DNA of 47,989 bases from Tetragenococcus halophilus subsp. flandriensis (GCF_030161475.1 NZ_BSUG01000040.1:1-47989); one strand, 5' to 3'. Positions 1-9,017 are shown, numbered from the stretch's first letter. Notes: a model not told the origin generated them from the sequence alone. Translations and numbers: made by a program.

Positions 1-55
1 AAATTTTACAACAAACAAAATCAGGAAATATTACTACATTTTAGTCTCCTAAATA

Positions 56-98
56 AATGGCCTAAAGTCTTGAAATATCAAGGCTTTAGGCCATTTTA
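56..98. terminator. Hairpin terminator, probably bidirectional
   Basis: Inverted repeat AATGGCCTAAAG / CTTTAGGCCATT with a short loop, followed on the plus strand by TTTTAACCTTTT. It probably ends a plus-strand transcript arriving from outside the window. Nothing coding is seen in bases 1-290; the space holds only this and two further hairpins. Confidence 0.6.
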
Positions 99-162
99 AC
101 CTTTTGTAAGTGTCAAATTCAGGATCTTGGAAAAGATTACAAAATGAAGTTTTATATACATG

Positions 163-212
163 AAAGGATCAAGCAATGAGATTTTATATCTGCTTTGCTT
201 GATCCTTTTTTT
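163..212 (+). terminator. Rho-independent terminator
   Basis: Arms AAGGATCAAGCA and TGCTTGATCCTT are followed by a T run on the plus strand. The loop is about 25 nt. It faces the rpoE terminator at 219-263, which suggests that a plus-strand gene lies just outside the left edge. Confidence 0.65.
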
Positions 213-218
213 CTATAG

Positions 219-263
219 AAAAAACGCTAAGATATGCCTTATAAAGCTTATATCTTAGCGTTT
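219..263 (-). terminator. rpoE terminator
   Basis: Arms AAACGCTAAGATA and TATCTTAGCGTTT. On the minus strand the stem is followed by TTTTTTC. It lies about 30 bp after the rpoE stop codon. Confidence 0.8.
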
Positions 264-291
264 AAAATTTAAAAAGAAAAACGATATCTAA

Positions 292-897
292 CTAGACTTG
301 TTCTTCGTCCTCATCATCGTCTGTTTCTTCATCATCGTCATCATCGACAACGGTTAAGTCCTCTTCGATATTTCCTGGTAACTCTTCTTCATCATCATCA
401 TCTGAATTATCAGCGCCGATTTCTTGTAAATCCGAATTGTATTCAGCAATTTCTTCATCATCATCGTCATCATCGAAAAGATCATCGTCATCAGCTGCTA
501 CTAAATCAGTATCTTCAGGATCATCAGCGTTATAGTCAATAACATCTTGATCGCCACTGGCAAAGGCGTTAACCTTATTAGGCGTACGACGACGCGTTTC
601 ATCTTCATCTTCTAAGCCATGAGTAACTTCTTCATTAATCGAATCAAGAGCATACCATGAGCGCAGGCCCCAACGATTTTCACCTAATGAAATAAAACTT
701 CCATCGGTGTTCAAATCTGTATAAAATTGAGCCAAAGAAGCACGAATTTGACTATCTGGGATACCTAAATACTCTTGGGTAGCATTTACTATATCAGAAA
801 AGTCCATAACTTCGCCTTCTTGTTCTAAAATAGCATGAGCAACTTCGACCATCGATAAATCACTTTTATTTACATTTTCAAATACATTAATTTTCAA
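292..897 (-). CDS. rpoE: DNA-directed RNA polymerase delta subunit
   Basis: Delta subunit of Gram-positive RNA polymerase; it displaces nucleic acids and aids core recycling and promoter selectivity in the cytoplasm. The N-terminal ~90 residues match the HARE-HTH fold of delta (SDLSMVEVAHAILEQEG, and a WGLRSWY motif). From about residue 115 to the end the chain is almost only Asp/Glu, the disordered polyanionic tail typical of the family. A longer reading starts at a GTG at 906, but AAAGGA sits next to that codon. The TTG at 897 has 9-nt spacing and gives MKINVF, like relatives, so it is preferred. Monocistronic, with its own promoter and terminator. Confidence 0.95.
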   Translation of the reverse strand: MKINVFENVNKSDLSMVEVAHAILEQEGEVMDFSDIVNATQEYLGIPDSQIRASLAQFYTDLNTDGSFISLGENRWGLRSWYALDSINEEVTHGLEDEDETRRRTPNKVNAFASGDQDVIDYNADDPEDTDLVAADDDDLFDDDDDDEEIAEYNSDLQEIGADNSDDDDEEELPGNIEEDLTVVDDDDDEETDDDEDEEQV

Positions 898-927
898 ACA
901 GGACACGTCCTTTCAAATCTAAAGTCA

Positions 928-956
928 ATCATACAAAACTGTCTTAAAAAAAGCAA
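928..956 (-). promoter_or_regulatory. rpoE promoter (sigma-A type)
   Basis: On the minus strand, -35 TTGCTT, a 17-bp spacer, then -10 TATGAT, about 30 bp before the start codon. Confidence 0.6.
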
Positions 957-981
957 TTTTTTATGAAAAAAATTTACGAAA

Positions 982-1419
982 CTAAGCAGAAAATTCTAGT
1001 AGCAAGTCATAACTACCCACTTTTTGTTCTGCCATAAATAAATCATAGGCAACTGTAACTTTCCCAGACATCGGACGATCATTTAAAGTAAAATGCAAAT
1101 CTTTAGTATAAGTCGTTAGAAAAATTGTACCGTAGGGAGTTTTGTAAGTTGTTTCAAAACTTTTTCCGTAGATAAACTTTAATCGTGAATGCGTTTCTCC
1201 TGAGCGGGTCAGCTGAATAGCGCCATCAGGGAAAATTTTCATCGTAACAGGTACTGGCGGTCTGCCATCTTCTTGTTCTTCTTTGTAACGAATATAAAGA
1301 GTGTTTCCCATTCTAATCACTTGTCCACTGATATCAAACAAAAATTCTTCAGCTTCATTTTCTTGTCTTACTTCTGTTTTTAAATGAATTGAGACAGGAA
1401 TACCTCGCTTTGATTCCAT
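982..1419 (-). CDS. DUF1934 beta-barrel protein (YwiB-like)
   Basis: A 145-residue protein of the DUF1934/YwiB family, which has a calycin-like beta-barrel fold and no established role. It is rich in alternating beta-strand patterns (PVPVTMKIFPDGAIQLTRSG). In relatives it also lies next to rpoE. A longer frame opens at 1446, but AAAGGAG precedes the ATG at 1419 by 8 nt, giving MESKRGIPVSIHLKTEV, so that start is chosen. It is transcribed in the same direction as rpoE, about 85 bp upstream; because rpoE has its own promoter, co-transcription is optional. Confidence 0.75.
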   Translation of the reverse strand: MESKRGIPVSIHLKTEVRQENEAEEFLFDISGQVIRMGNTLYIRYKEEQEDGRPPVPVTMKIFPDGAIQLTRSGETHSRLKFIYGKSFETTYKTPYGTIFLTTYTKDLHFTLNDRPMSGKVTVAYDLFMAEQKVGSYDLLLEFSA

Positions 1420-1597
1420 CTTCCATTCTCCTTTACGACAAATCAAGACTGAATTAAGTCGCCAGCAATAAAATAACTTTTGCTAGAAAACGACAAATAT
1501 AGCAGTCTCCTCTATATCATTTTTCACATTTTTTTTAATTTGTCAATCAAACGACTTATTTTAACACAAAATCAGAAATAAAAATAGTCTAAACCGT

Positions 1598-1625
1598 TTG
1601 CTGATCTTTCTTTGTGGTATATAAT
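1598..1625 (+). promoter_or_regulatory. Promoter of the lipL operon
   Basis: -35 TTGCTG, a 16-bp spacer, then -10 TATAAT, about 28 bp before the ATG of the lipoate-ligase-family gene. Confidence 0.6.
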
Positions 1626-1653
1626 AAGGTTATTATTAGAAAAGGACATATCA

Positions 1654-2469
1654 ATGGAAATAAAACTATTTGATCAAGAAATTTTTACTAAGAAAAATGC
1701 AATGCTTCCCTTTGCATTAACAGATGTTTTAACTGAAACTGCAGGTAAAACCAATAGCAATTTGCTCCATTTTTGGCAATTTGAACAGACATTTATTTTA
1801 GGAATGAAAGATACTCGTGTCGATAATCTAGCGGCTGGCATAAAGGTCTTAAAAGAAAATCATTATGACCTGGTGATCCGTAATGCTGGTGGTTTAGGTG
1901 TCATATCCGATAAGGGGATATTGAATATTTCCTGGATTTTTCCTAAGGGTGATACTTCTATCGACCAAGGGTATGAAAAAATGTTGACGCTCATACAAAA
2001 TGCTTTTCCTGAATTAACGATTCAGGCTTACGAAATCAGCCATTCTTATTGCCCGGGAAAATTTGACTTAAGTGTAGATGGTAAAAAAATCGCAGGTATT
2101 GCCCAACGTCGGCTAAAAGAAGGCATTGCCGTCATGATGTATTTAAGTGTTTCAGGAGATCAAAATAAGCGCGGAGAAATCGTGCAAGAGTTCTATCAAA
2201 AAAGTTTAGCAGAAAACTATGGTAAAAATGGTTATCCAGAAGTCTGGCCACTGACGATGACTACTCTTTCGGATGTTTTACATAAAACGATTTCTATTTC
2301 TGAAACTAAGAGGCGCTTTCTCCAAGCTTTAAATATTGACGAACCCGCCCAAAATGCACTAGATTGGGTGAAGGAAAATCAACAAGAAACACAAATTGAA
2401 AACAAATTGGTAAATATGACCAAACGAAATAAACAATTAGAGGAGCTTAACGATGTCCCAAGCTTATAA
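1654..2469 (+). CDS. lipL: Octanoyl-[GcvH]:protein N-octanoyltransferase (LipL-like)
   Basis: BPL/LplA/LipB-fold protein of 271 residues. In the LipL branch it moves an octanoyl or lipoyl group from GcvH to the E2 subunits of dehydrogenases. Visible are RNAGGLGVISD (residues 76-86, the lipoyl pocket), the candidate catalytic Cys133 in SYCPGKFDLS and the conserved Lys in GKKIAGIAQRR. A Cys at this place separates LipL and LipM from LplA ligases. An upstream in-frame ATG exists at 1612, but AAAGGA before the ATG at 1654 fixes this start. It overlaps the next gene by 17 bp, so translation is probably coupled. LplJ-type ligase is a less likely alternative. Confidence 0.8.
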   Translation: MEIKLFDQEIFTKKNAMLPFALTDVLTETAGKTNSNLLHFWQFEQTFILGMKDTRVDNLAAGIKVLKENHYDLVIRNAGGLGVISDKGILNISWIFPKGDTSIDQGYEKMLTLIQNAFPELTIQAYEISHSYCPGKFDLSVDGKKIAGIAQRRLKEGIAVMMYLSVSGDQNKRGEIVQEFYQKSLAENYGKNGYPEVWPLTMTTLSDVLHKTISISETKRRFLQALNIDEPAQNALDWVKENQQETQIENKLVNMTKRNKQLEELNDVPSL

Positions 2470-3811
2470 ATATCAAATCCTACCGGTTGAGAAGGTTTTT
2501 CGTGACCCGGTGCATAATTATATCCATGTCAATCATCAAGTGATCCTTGATTTAATTAATTCAAAAGAAGTGCAGCGTTTGCGCCGAATCAAGCAATTAG
2601 GCACCTCTTCTTTTACTTTTCATGGCGCAGAGCACAGCCGTTTTTCACACTCTTTAGGCGTTTATGAAATCACCCGTCAAATTTGTGATATTTTCAAACA
2701 AACTTATTCTGTCGAAAAAATTGGAGAAGAAGGCTGGGATGATTCACAACGTTTAGTTGCTTTGTGTGCTGCTCTTTTACACGATATTGGTCATGGTCCT
2801 TATTCGCACACTTTTGAGCATATTTTTCATACAGATCATGAACAAATTACTGAAGCTATCATTACTTCACCGCAAACTGAAGTTTATCAAATCTTGAACC
2901 GTGTGGAGGCTGGTTTTCCTGAAAAAGTAGCTAGTGTCATCACTAAAACTTACCCTAACCCGCAAGTTGTACAAATGATTTCTAGTCAAATCGACGCAGA
3001 TCGGATGGATTATTTACTGCGCGATGCTTATTATACAGGCACAAAATATGGTACCTTCGATTTAACAAGAATCTTGCAGATGATTCGTCCTTGTAAGAGC
3101 GGTATTGTTTTTGCAATGGAGGGTATGCATGCGGTAGAAGATTATATCGTATCAAGATATCAAATGCATATCCAAGTCTATTTCCACCCAAGTTCAAGAG
3201 GAATGGAAGTGGGTCTGGAACATTTGTTAAATCGCGCGCATGAACTTTTCTTCGAAGAAAAAGAAATGTTTCAAAATACAGCGCAATTGCTGATTCCTTT
3301 TTTTAGAGAGAATTTTACATTAGAAGATTACCTACGCTTAGACGACGGTGTACTAAATACTGCTTTTAACCTTTGGACAGAGGCTAATGATCCAGTTTTA
3401 AATGATCTTTCCCGACGTTTTTTAAATCGTAAACCCTTAAAATCTTGTCGTTTTGCACCAGAAAGGCAAGAAACTTTAATAGAAACAATGAGCCATATTG
3501 TAGAAAAAGCAGGTTTCAATCCTAAATACTATACAGCGATTAACTCCAGCTATGATCTACCTTACGATTTTTATCAACCCAAACTAGAAAAACATCGTAC
3601 ACAAATTGAGCTACAACAAAATGACGGTACTTTAATCGAGTTATCGCAAATCAGCCAGTTGGTAGCTGCTTTAGCTGGACAAGAGCAAGGAGATCACCGC
3701 TTTTATTTTCCTAAAGAAATGATCGATCCAAAATTACAAAACGATTCTGATCTGTTTGGCGAAACTTATCGCTTATTTGCTTCTCATATTCACAATGGCG
3801 AATTGATTTAA
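2453..3811 (+). CDS. HD-domain phosphohydrolase (YwfO/EF1143-like dNTPase)
   Basis: A 452-residue member of the dGTPase-like HD superfamily. Metal ligands of the HD core are visible: His66 in RFSHSLG, His110-Asp111 in LLHDIGHGPYSH, and the later Asp in SSQIDADRMDYLLRDAYYTG. The length and motifs match Enterococcus faecalis EF1143, which is known as a dGTP-activated dNTP triphosphohydrolase, so dNTP pool control is the likely job. The start has AGGAG 7 nt upstream and lies inside the end of lipL. A bidirectional terminator follows directly. Confidence 0.85.
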   Translation: MSQAYKYQILPVEKVFRDPVHNYIHVNHQVILDLINSKEVQRLRRIKQLGTSSFTFHGAEHSRFSHSLGVYEITRQICDIFKQTYSVEKIGEEGWDDSQRLVALCAALLHDIGHGPYSHTFEHIFHTDHEQITEAIITSPQTEVYQILNRVEAGFPEKVASVITKTYPNPQVVQMISSQIDADRMDYLLRDAYYTGTKYGTFDLTRILQMIRPCKSGIVFAMEGMHAVEDYIVSRYQMHIQVYFHPSSRGMEVGLEHLLNRAHELFFEEKEMFQNTAQLLIPFFRENFTLEDYLRLDDGVLNTAFNLWTEANDPVLNDLSRRFLNRKPLKSCRFAPERQETLIETMSHIVEKAGFNPKYYTAINSSYDLPYDFYQPKLEKHRTQIELQQNDGTLIELSQISQLVAALAGQEQGDHRFYFPKEMIDPKLQNDSDLFGETYRLFASHIHNGELI

Positions 3812-3813
3812 AA

Positions 3814-3853
3814 AAGAAGCTCTGTCACTTATATTTTGACAGAGCTTCTTTTT
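3814..3853. terminator. Bidirectional terminator
   Basis: Arms GAAGCTCTGTCA and TGACAGAGCTTC, flanked by A and T runs on both sides. It separates the convergent HD-phosphohydrolase and Nudix genes. Confidence 0.85.
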
Positions 3854-3855
3854 AT

Positions 3856-4302
3856 CTAATAATTATTTTTCATCCATTTTTGTAGGGCCCAACGATGACT
3901 TCCTCTTTTTAGTAAAAGCATCGCATCATCTGGTGTGACCCAATGAAGCTGATTATTTTTTTCAGTAGGTTCAGCTACTTTTTCCCACTGATCGGCAAGA
4001 TAAAAATATCCCGGATGCGCAAAATAAGTATCACGATGGCTAGAATAAAAATATTCCTTGGCTTCTCCCAAATAAGCCCCAATTTTTACCTTAAAACCAA
4101 CTTCTTCTAACATTTCACGTGCGATGGTTTGTTCATGCGTTTCGTCTTTTTCAATTTCCCCGCCAGGTAAAAAGAAGGCGCCATTGGGTGCTTGTACTAA
4201 AATAACTTCTTGTTTTTCCTTACGATGAATAACAATATAGGCGCCATAACGTGCTTGATATTTCTTTCCTTCTTCTTTTTTGCCAAAAACAGCTTCTTTC
4301 AT
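3856..4302 (-). CDS. Nudix hydrolase
   Basis: A 148-residue protein with a complete Nudix box (GX5EX7REUXEEXGU), seen as GGEIEKDETHEQ followed by TIAREMLEEVGF. The Glu residues of REMLEE bind the divalent metal that hydrolyses a nucleoside-diphosphate-linked substrate. The substrate cannot be told from sequence; the chain resembles MutT/ADP-ribose pyrophosphatase-type housecleaning enzymes. The frame can be extended to 4359, but GGAGG lies 5 nt before the ATG at 4302 (MKEAVFGKKE). Its stop is at the foot of the shared terminator. Confidence 0.85.
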   Translation of the reverse strand: MKEAVFGKKEEGKKYQARYGAYIVIHRKEKQEVILVQAPNGAFFLPGGEIEKDETHEQTIAREMLEEVGFKVKIGAYLGEAKEYFYSSHRDTYFAHPGYFYLADQWEKVAEPTEKNNQLHWVTPDDAMLLLKRGSHRWALQKWMKNNY

Positions 4303-4449
4303 TTTTGCCTCCATGAGTGGTTTTCTTTGCATTTTACTTGATTTCACAAAAAGAAACAAGTTTTATCTAGCTTTTTATCATTTTTATTTAATTATAAAAA
4401 TTCAATATGTTATAATACCCTTATCTAAACAGAAAGGATGACTCAAACA

Positions 4450-4824
4450 ATGAGAATGGCACACACTTGTGTACGTGTAAAAGATTTAAATGCTTCCGTT
4501 GAATTTTATCAAAATGCATTTGGTTTTGTGGAAAATAGTCGTAAAGACTTTCCAGAAGCAGAATTCACACTCGTTTATCTATCTTTACCAAATGATGACT
4601 ATGAGTTGGAACTTACCTATAATTACGACCACGGCGCTTATGATCTAGGTGATGGCTACGGACATATTGCAATCGCCACTGAAGATCTACAAGCTTTACA
4701 TGATGAACATGAAGCTGCTGGATTCGATATCACAGAGCTAAAAGGCCTGCCAGGCGTTCCTCCATCTTATTATTTCATTAAAGATCCAGATGGCTACAAA
4801 ATTGAGGTAATCAAAGAAGACTAA
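4450..4824 (+). CDS. gloA: Lactoylglutathione lyase / glyoxalase I family
   Basis: A VOC-fold protein of 124 residues that isomerises the methylglyoxal-thiol hemithioacetal. The four metal ligands of GloA are recognisable: His in MRMAHTC, Glu in YELELTYN, His in GYGHIAIA and Glu in YKIEVIKED. RVKDLNASVEFYQ is the usual opening. An ATG at 4438 abuts the ribosome binding site AAAGGA, so the ATG at 4450 (11-nt spacing) is preferred. A TATAAT box lies about 25 bp upstream. Monocistronic with its own terminator. Confidence 0.9.
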   Translation: MRMAHTCVRVKDLNASVEFYQNAFGFVENSRKDFPEAEFTLVYLSLPNDDYELELTYNYDHGAYDLGDGYGHIAIATEDLQALHDEHEAAGFDITELKGLPGVPPSYYFIKDPDGYKIEVIKED

Positions 4825-4835
4825 TTTGGGTATTT

Positions 4836-4873
4836 AAAAAGTTCTGCAGTTTTATTTGCTGCAGAACTTTTTT
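4836..4873. terminator. Bidirectional terminator
   Basis: Arms AAAAAGTTCTGCAG and CTGCAGAACTTTTTT between convergent gloA and the alpha/beta hydrolase gene. Confidence 0.85.
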
Positions 4874-5900
4874 ATTTAACAAAAAAATCTAAAATTGCTT
4901 GATAAACTAGATCTTGATCAACTTCATTGATCACTTCATGTTTCATATGAGGAAAATCAAGCATCTCAACGTCATGATAGCCAATCTTATTTAAAGTTTT
5001 TTTCGTATCAACGAGTCCCCTTTTTCCTCCAGTAATCGATACATCCTCTGCACCAGTAATACTTAAGATAGGTAAGTCAGGGTTTTGGCAAGCAAAAAAA
5101 CTAATATCTTTTAAGCGACGTATGCTCTCCCAAAGTGTAGTCACACCAATATTGTTATAACCTGGAAGCATCCGTGGATCACGTAAAGCTTTTTCTATTT
5201 CTATCTCGTTATTGGCCAACCAAGTTTTATCTGTTGAACCAAAATTCGATAATTTTTTTAAAATCCAAGAGTAACTTTTTTTGCCTGCCAGCACATCCGC
5301 AATCAGTGCAAGCATAACACCGTACTTAGCTTTTTTCTGATATTGAAGTGTTCCCGTCAATAATAATTTTGTAATTTTTTGATCATTGTTTTGCAAGTAT
5401 AGACGAGCGAGTACCGAACCAAAAGAATGCCCGTATAGATAAACCGCCGCACTTGGAAAACGATCATTAATAAATTGCGTAATCTTCAATTGATCTTTTA
5501 CCATTCGTTTTACACTCGGCATTTGTCCCAAGGGGTTCTTCTTGTCCACAGAATCGCCATGTCCACGATTATCGCTCAAAACAACGGCAAAACCATTTTT
5601 TGCTAGAAAGAAAGCTAAATGACGATAACGTAAGCGATGCTCTAAGATGCCATGGACTACTTGAACAACAGCTTTTACTGCTTGATTTTTAGGTTGAATG
5701 ATTGTTAAAGCCAGTGGTAGTCCATCTTCTGTAATCAAGTAGGTATCTTCTTGTGTCGTGTCGTCAAAAACTGCCGTGCTCATTTTTTCTGATACCGGTT
5801 CTTTTAAGACAATCGTTTCCGGCTGATTTCGAAATAATAAATAACTAGCGAGTCCTAAACCTAGTAAACTACTTTTTAGCAAAGACTTTTTCTTTTTCAC
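4872..5900 (-). CDS. Alpha/beta hydrolase, membrane-anchored (serine aminopeptidase S33-like)
   Basis: A 342-residue Hydrolase_4/lysophospholipase-like protein. A basic N-terminus (KKKKSLLKSS) and one short hydrophobic segment (LLGLGLASYLLF) suggest a signal anchor. The catalytic domain shows VVHGILEHRLRYR (oxyanion region), the nucleophile elbow GHSFGS, a probable acid in ITGAEDVSITG and the His in FPHMKHEVINE. The natural ester or amide substrate is unknown. The GTG start at 5900 has GGGAGGAG 5 nt upstream; a longer frame to 5960 lacks such a site. Confidence 0.8.
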   Translation of the reverse strand: MKKKKSLLKSSLLGLGLASYLLFRNQPETIVLKEPVSEKMSTAVFDDTTQEDTYLITEDGLPLALTIIQPKNQAVKAVVQVVHGILEHRLRYRHLAFFLAKNGFAVVLSDNRGHGDSVDKKNPLGQMPSVKRMVKDQLKITQFINDRFPSAAVYLYGHSFGSVLARLYLQNNDQKITKLLLTGTLQYQKKAKYGVMLALIADVLAGKKSYSWILKKLSNFGSTDKTWLANNEIEIEKALRDPRMLPGYNNIGVTTLWESIRRLKDISFFACQNPDLPILSITGAEDVSITGGKRGLVDTKKTLNKIGYHDVEMLDFPHMKHEVINEVDQDLVYQAILDFFVK

Positions 5901-5992
5901 AATTTCTCCTCCCTTCACTAACGCCACTTTCTTAGTTTTAATTATAACACAGTCAATCATCTCTTTAGAATAAGAAAGCGTCTTAATGAAAA

Positions 5993-6150
5993 TGAGGGGA
6001 CCTCTTAAAAACTTCCCTTGATTTTTAGAAAAATGAAGGGAAGTCTAATAAAGTTCCCTTCTTTTTGTATAAAATCGAGGGAAGTATTGCGGACTTACCT
6101 TCATAATGTATAAAATCAGGGGAAGTATCGCGGACTCCCCCTTCTTTTTA
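5993..6150. repeat. Intergenic cluster of hairpin-forming repeats
   Basis: Two imperfect direct copies of TATAAAATC followed by a G-rich GGGAAGTATYGCGGACT block lie at about 6067-6097 and 6108-6137. Just upstream are inverted copies of the same core: ACTTCCCTT paired with AAGGGAAGT, then GTTCCCTTC facing GAGGGAAG. No ORF covers them. They sit between the start of the hydrolase gene and the trxA terminator. The element family is not one I recognise. Confidence 0.6.
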
Positions 6151-6153
6151 CAT

Positions 6154-6187
6154 TAAAAAAATCCAGATGAAATCAATCACCTGGAAT
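6154..6187 (-). terminator. trxA terminator
   Basis: On the minus strand, stem TCCAGGTG / CATCTGGA (one G-U pair) followed by TTTTTTT, shortly after the trxA stop. Confidence 0.75.
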
Positions 6188-6200
6188 CTTTTAGTAAATC

Positions 6201-6515
6201 TTACATATGAGAAGAAATCATTGCTTCCAATTGGTCTTTTGTTTGCACGCCAATTGCTTTATCCACAACTTCTCCATCTTTTTTCAAAATTAATGTTGGA
6301 ATACTCATAATCCCAAAACTTGCGGGTACTTCTGGATTTTCGTCAACATCAATTTTTACTACACGAAATTCATCTTCGTCGTATTCTTGTTCAACTTGTT
6401 CTAAGATAGGTGCTTGCATTCTACAAGGACCACACCAAGTCGCCCAAAAATCGATCATCACTAAGCCTTGTTCTGTTTCTACATTAAAATCTTTATCTGT
6501 TACTGTTTGTGCCAT
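6201..6515 (-). CDS. trxA: Thioredoxin
   Basis: A 104-residue thioredoxin that reduces protein disulfides in the cytoplasm with thioredoxin reductase. It carries the active site WCGPCR in FWATWCGPCRMQAPIL, the buried Asp (MIDFWA) and the cis-Pro in MSIPTLIL. The length is normal for the family. The ATG at 6515 (MAQTVTDKDF) is chosen over the longer frame at 6545; GGAGG is 11 nt upstream. It has its own promoter and terminator although it lies just downstream of mutS2. Confidence 0.95.
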   Translation of the reverse strand: MAQTVTDKDFNVETEQGLVMIDFWATWCGPCRMQAPILEQVEQEYDEDEFRVVKIDVDENPEVPASFGIMSIPTLILKKDGEVVDKAIGVQTKDQLEAMISSHM

Positions 6516-6545
6516 GATTTTTTGTACCTCCAATTCAATAGACAA

Positions 6546-6573
6546 AGTATAGCACCTTCATCACTACTTGCAA
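6546..6573 (-). promoter_or_regulatory. trxA promoter
   Basis: Minus strand -35 TTGCAA, a 16-bp spacer, then -10 TATACT. It lies between the mutS2 stop and trxA. Confidence 0.6.
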
Positions 6574-6596
6574 ACTAACTTGCTCATTTAATTCCC

Positions 6597-8975
6597 TTAT
6601 TTAAAATTGACCACTGTGGCCCCATTACCGCCTTGATTAGCTGGTGCAAAATCAAAGTTTTTTACACTGCGATGTTTTTTCAAATAATTAAACACACCTT
6701 TGCGTAAAGCACCGGTTCCTTTACCATGTACAATAGTAACTTGCGGATATCCAGCTAAAATAGCTGCATCTAAATACTGGTCTAGTTCACTTAAAGCATC
6801 TTCATAGTGTTTGCCTCGTAAATCCAACTGGCTGGAAACGTGAGGCCCAGAAGAATTTAAAGTGGAGACATGACGTTTGGGAGCAGTCTCTTCTTTAGTA
6901 GGTGCAATAACTTGTAAATCTTCTTCATCTACATCCATTTTTAAAATCCCCAGTTGTACTTGCCATTGATTTTTCCCAATTTTATCTAATAGCTCGCCAC
7001 GCTGGTTATATGGAACAACCAGCACTTCATCGCCTGCTTTAAATTGTTTTTCTTTTTTCGCTTTTTGTAAAACTTTGTTCTTTTTCAAGTGATCTTCTGG
7101 CTGTTGTAATTGATTTAGCTCTCCTTTAGCTTGAATCAATTCATTTTCTTTAACGTTCTTCTGACCGCTTTCTTGTTGCATTTTACGCAGATTTGCAATA
7201 ATTTCATCAGACTGGTCTTTCGCCTGCTCTACAATGTCATTGGCTTTACTGCGTGCTTTATCAAATTCATTTTCTTTTTGTTCATAAAAATATTGGTAAG
7301 CTTCTTTTAGGTCTTTGTACAACTGCTGAGCTTCACTAACATAATGTCTTAATTCTGAATACTCTGTTTCAGCCATCTTGCGTCGATTTTCTAAGTCAGT
7401 GATCATCTCGTTTAGATCTTGACTTTCACCGTTCATGATTTGTTTAGCAGAGTCAATCAGTGTTTGATCAAGCCCTAGACGGCGTGAGATTTCAAATGCG
7501 TTACTTCTTCCCGGGACACCAATTAACAATCTAAAGGTGGGACTTAAGGTATCAACATCAAATTCCATCGAGGCATTTACTGTCTTTGGCCGATTATAAC
7601 CATAGACTTTTAACTCTGGATAGTGGGTGGTTGCCATCACGTAGGCTTGTTTAGCAGCCAAATCATCTAAAATCGCGATCGCTAAAGCTGCCCCTTCTTG
7701 TGGGTCAGTTCCTGCACCCAATTCATCAAATAAGACTAGGCTATTTTTATCAACTTGATTCAATACATTCACGATAGTCGTCATATGAGAAGAAAAAGTG
7801 GACAGATTTTGCTCAATGGATTGCTCATCACCAATATCAGCAAACACTTCAGTAAAAATTCCCATTTGACTGTCTTCACCAGCAGGTATAGGCAAACCGG
7901 CTTGTCCCATTAGCTGTAATAAACCTAGCGTTTTTAATGTGATTGTCTTACCACCTGTATTAGGCCCGGTAATAACTACAGCTTGGTAATCTTCTCCAAT
8001 CATAATATCATTAGCGATCACTTGTGTTTGATCCAAAAGTGGATGTCTAGCCTGTTTAAAGTACACATGATTTTCTTCATTGACCAAAGGTACGACTGCT
8101 TTTAAATCTTTAGCAAAACGAGCTTTAGCATTCATAAAGTCAAATTTTCCAATAACATAAGCATTATGCATTATCTCTTTACGACTAGGCACCAACTCTG
8201 CTGATAATTCTGAAAGAATACGAGCAATTTCATCTCTTTCAGCAATTTGATATTGTCGCAAACGATTATTCATTTCCACCACTTGCCCAGGTTCGATAAA
8301 AAGGGTTTGACCAGAAGAGCTTTGATCATGGACCACACCGCCGAATACATTGCGGTTTTCTTGCCTTACCGGGATGACATAGCGTTCATTTCGCATCGTT
8401 ACTAGCGCATCACTAAGATAACGAGCTTGTTTACCATGAATAATACCATCCAGGTTTTCTCGGATACTTTGTTCACTGCGCGTAATATTACGACGAATAT
8501 TTTTAAGTTCATCTGAAGCTTCATCGGTAACGCGTCCATCTTCATCGATCGCACTTTTCAAACGTTTTCTTAAAGCCGGCAAAGCGGTTAATTGTTCCTG
8601 CCAAGCGTATAAACGATTGAATTGTGTCTCATCTTCCTTAAATTCCTCCAAAAAAGTGTTCACTTCTGCTGTAGTCGTTAACACCCTTGAAATTTGAGCT
8701 AATTCGACACCATTTAAATCAGCACCGATCTCTATTCTTTTCATGTGAGCTTGAATATTTTCAATTTTGGGGATCGGAATTCCCCCACGTAGGCGCAGAA
8801 CTTTCATCGCATCGTCGGTTTCTTCTAGATAAGAAATAATAGATGACACATCGCTTACCGGCACCAAGCGACGCAGCTCTTCTTTCCCCTGATCAGTCAC
8901 CAAATATTGTGCGATTTGGTTTTTGACTTGATTAAATTCTAAGGTATTTAAAATATCGTGATTCAATTCCTTCAT
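6597..8975 (-). CDS. mutS2: Endonuclease MutS2 / ribosome rescue factor
   Basis: A 792-residue MutS2, normal length. MutS2 proteins carry an ABC-type ATPase and a C-terminal Smr nuclease domain; they have been tied to recombination control and, in Bacillus, to splitting collided ribosomes. Visible are Walker A GPNTGGKT, Walker B LVLFDELGAGTDP, the MutS signature region before it (STFSSHMTTI), a long coiled coil (about residues 500-620) and the Smr domain with LDLRGKHYEDA and HGKGTGALRKGV. The ATG at 8975 (MKELNHDILNTLEF) follows AGGTG; an upstream frame to 9032 is not family-like. Confidence 0.93.
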   Translation of the reverse strand: MKELNHDILNTLEFNQVKNQIAQYLVTDQGKEELRRLVPVSDVSSIISYLEETDDAMKVLRLRGGIPIPKIENIQAHMKRIEIGADLNGVELAQISRVLTTTAEVNTFLEEFKEDETQFNRLYAWQEQLTALPALRKRLKSAIDEDGRVTDEASDELKNIRRNITRSEQSIRENLDGIIHGKQARYLSDALVTMRNERYVIPVRQENRNVFGGVVHDQSSSGQTLFIEPGQVVEMNNRLRQYQIAERDEIARILSELSAELVPSRKEIMHNAYVIGKFDFMNAKARFAKDLKAVVPLVNEENHVYFKQARHPLLDQTQVIANDIMIGEDYQAVVITGPNTGGKTITLKTLGLLQLMGQAGLPIPAGEDSQMGIFTEVFADIGDEQSIEQNLSTFSSHMTTIVNVLNQVDKNSLVLFDELGAGTDPQEGAALAIAILDDLAAKQAYVMATTHYPELKVYGYNRPKTVNASMEFDVDTLSPTFRLLIGVPGRSNAFEISRRLGLDQTLIDSAKQIMNGESQDLNEMITDLENRRKMAETEYSELRHYVSEAQQLYKDLKEAYQYFYEQKENEFDKARSKANDIVEQAKDQSDEIIANLRKMQQESGQKNVKENELIQAKGELNQLQQPEDHLKKNKVLQKAKKEKQFKAGDEVLVVPYNQRGELLDKIGKNQWQVQLGILKMDVDEEDLQVIAPTKEETAPKRHVSTLNSSGPHVSSQLDLRGKHYEDALSELDQYLDAAILAGYPQVTIVHGKGTGALRKGVFNYLKKHRSVKNFDFAPANQGGNGATVVNFK

Positions 8976-9017
8976 TTTTTCACCTGCTTTCGCAACATTT
9001 TCCATCAGCGTGAAAAT

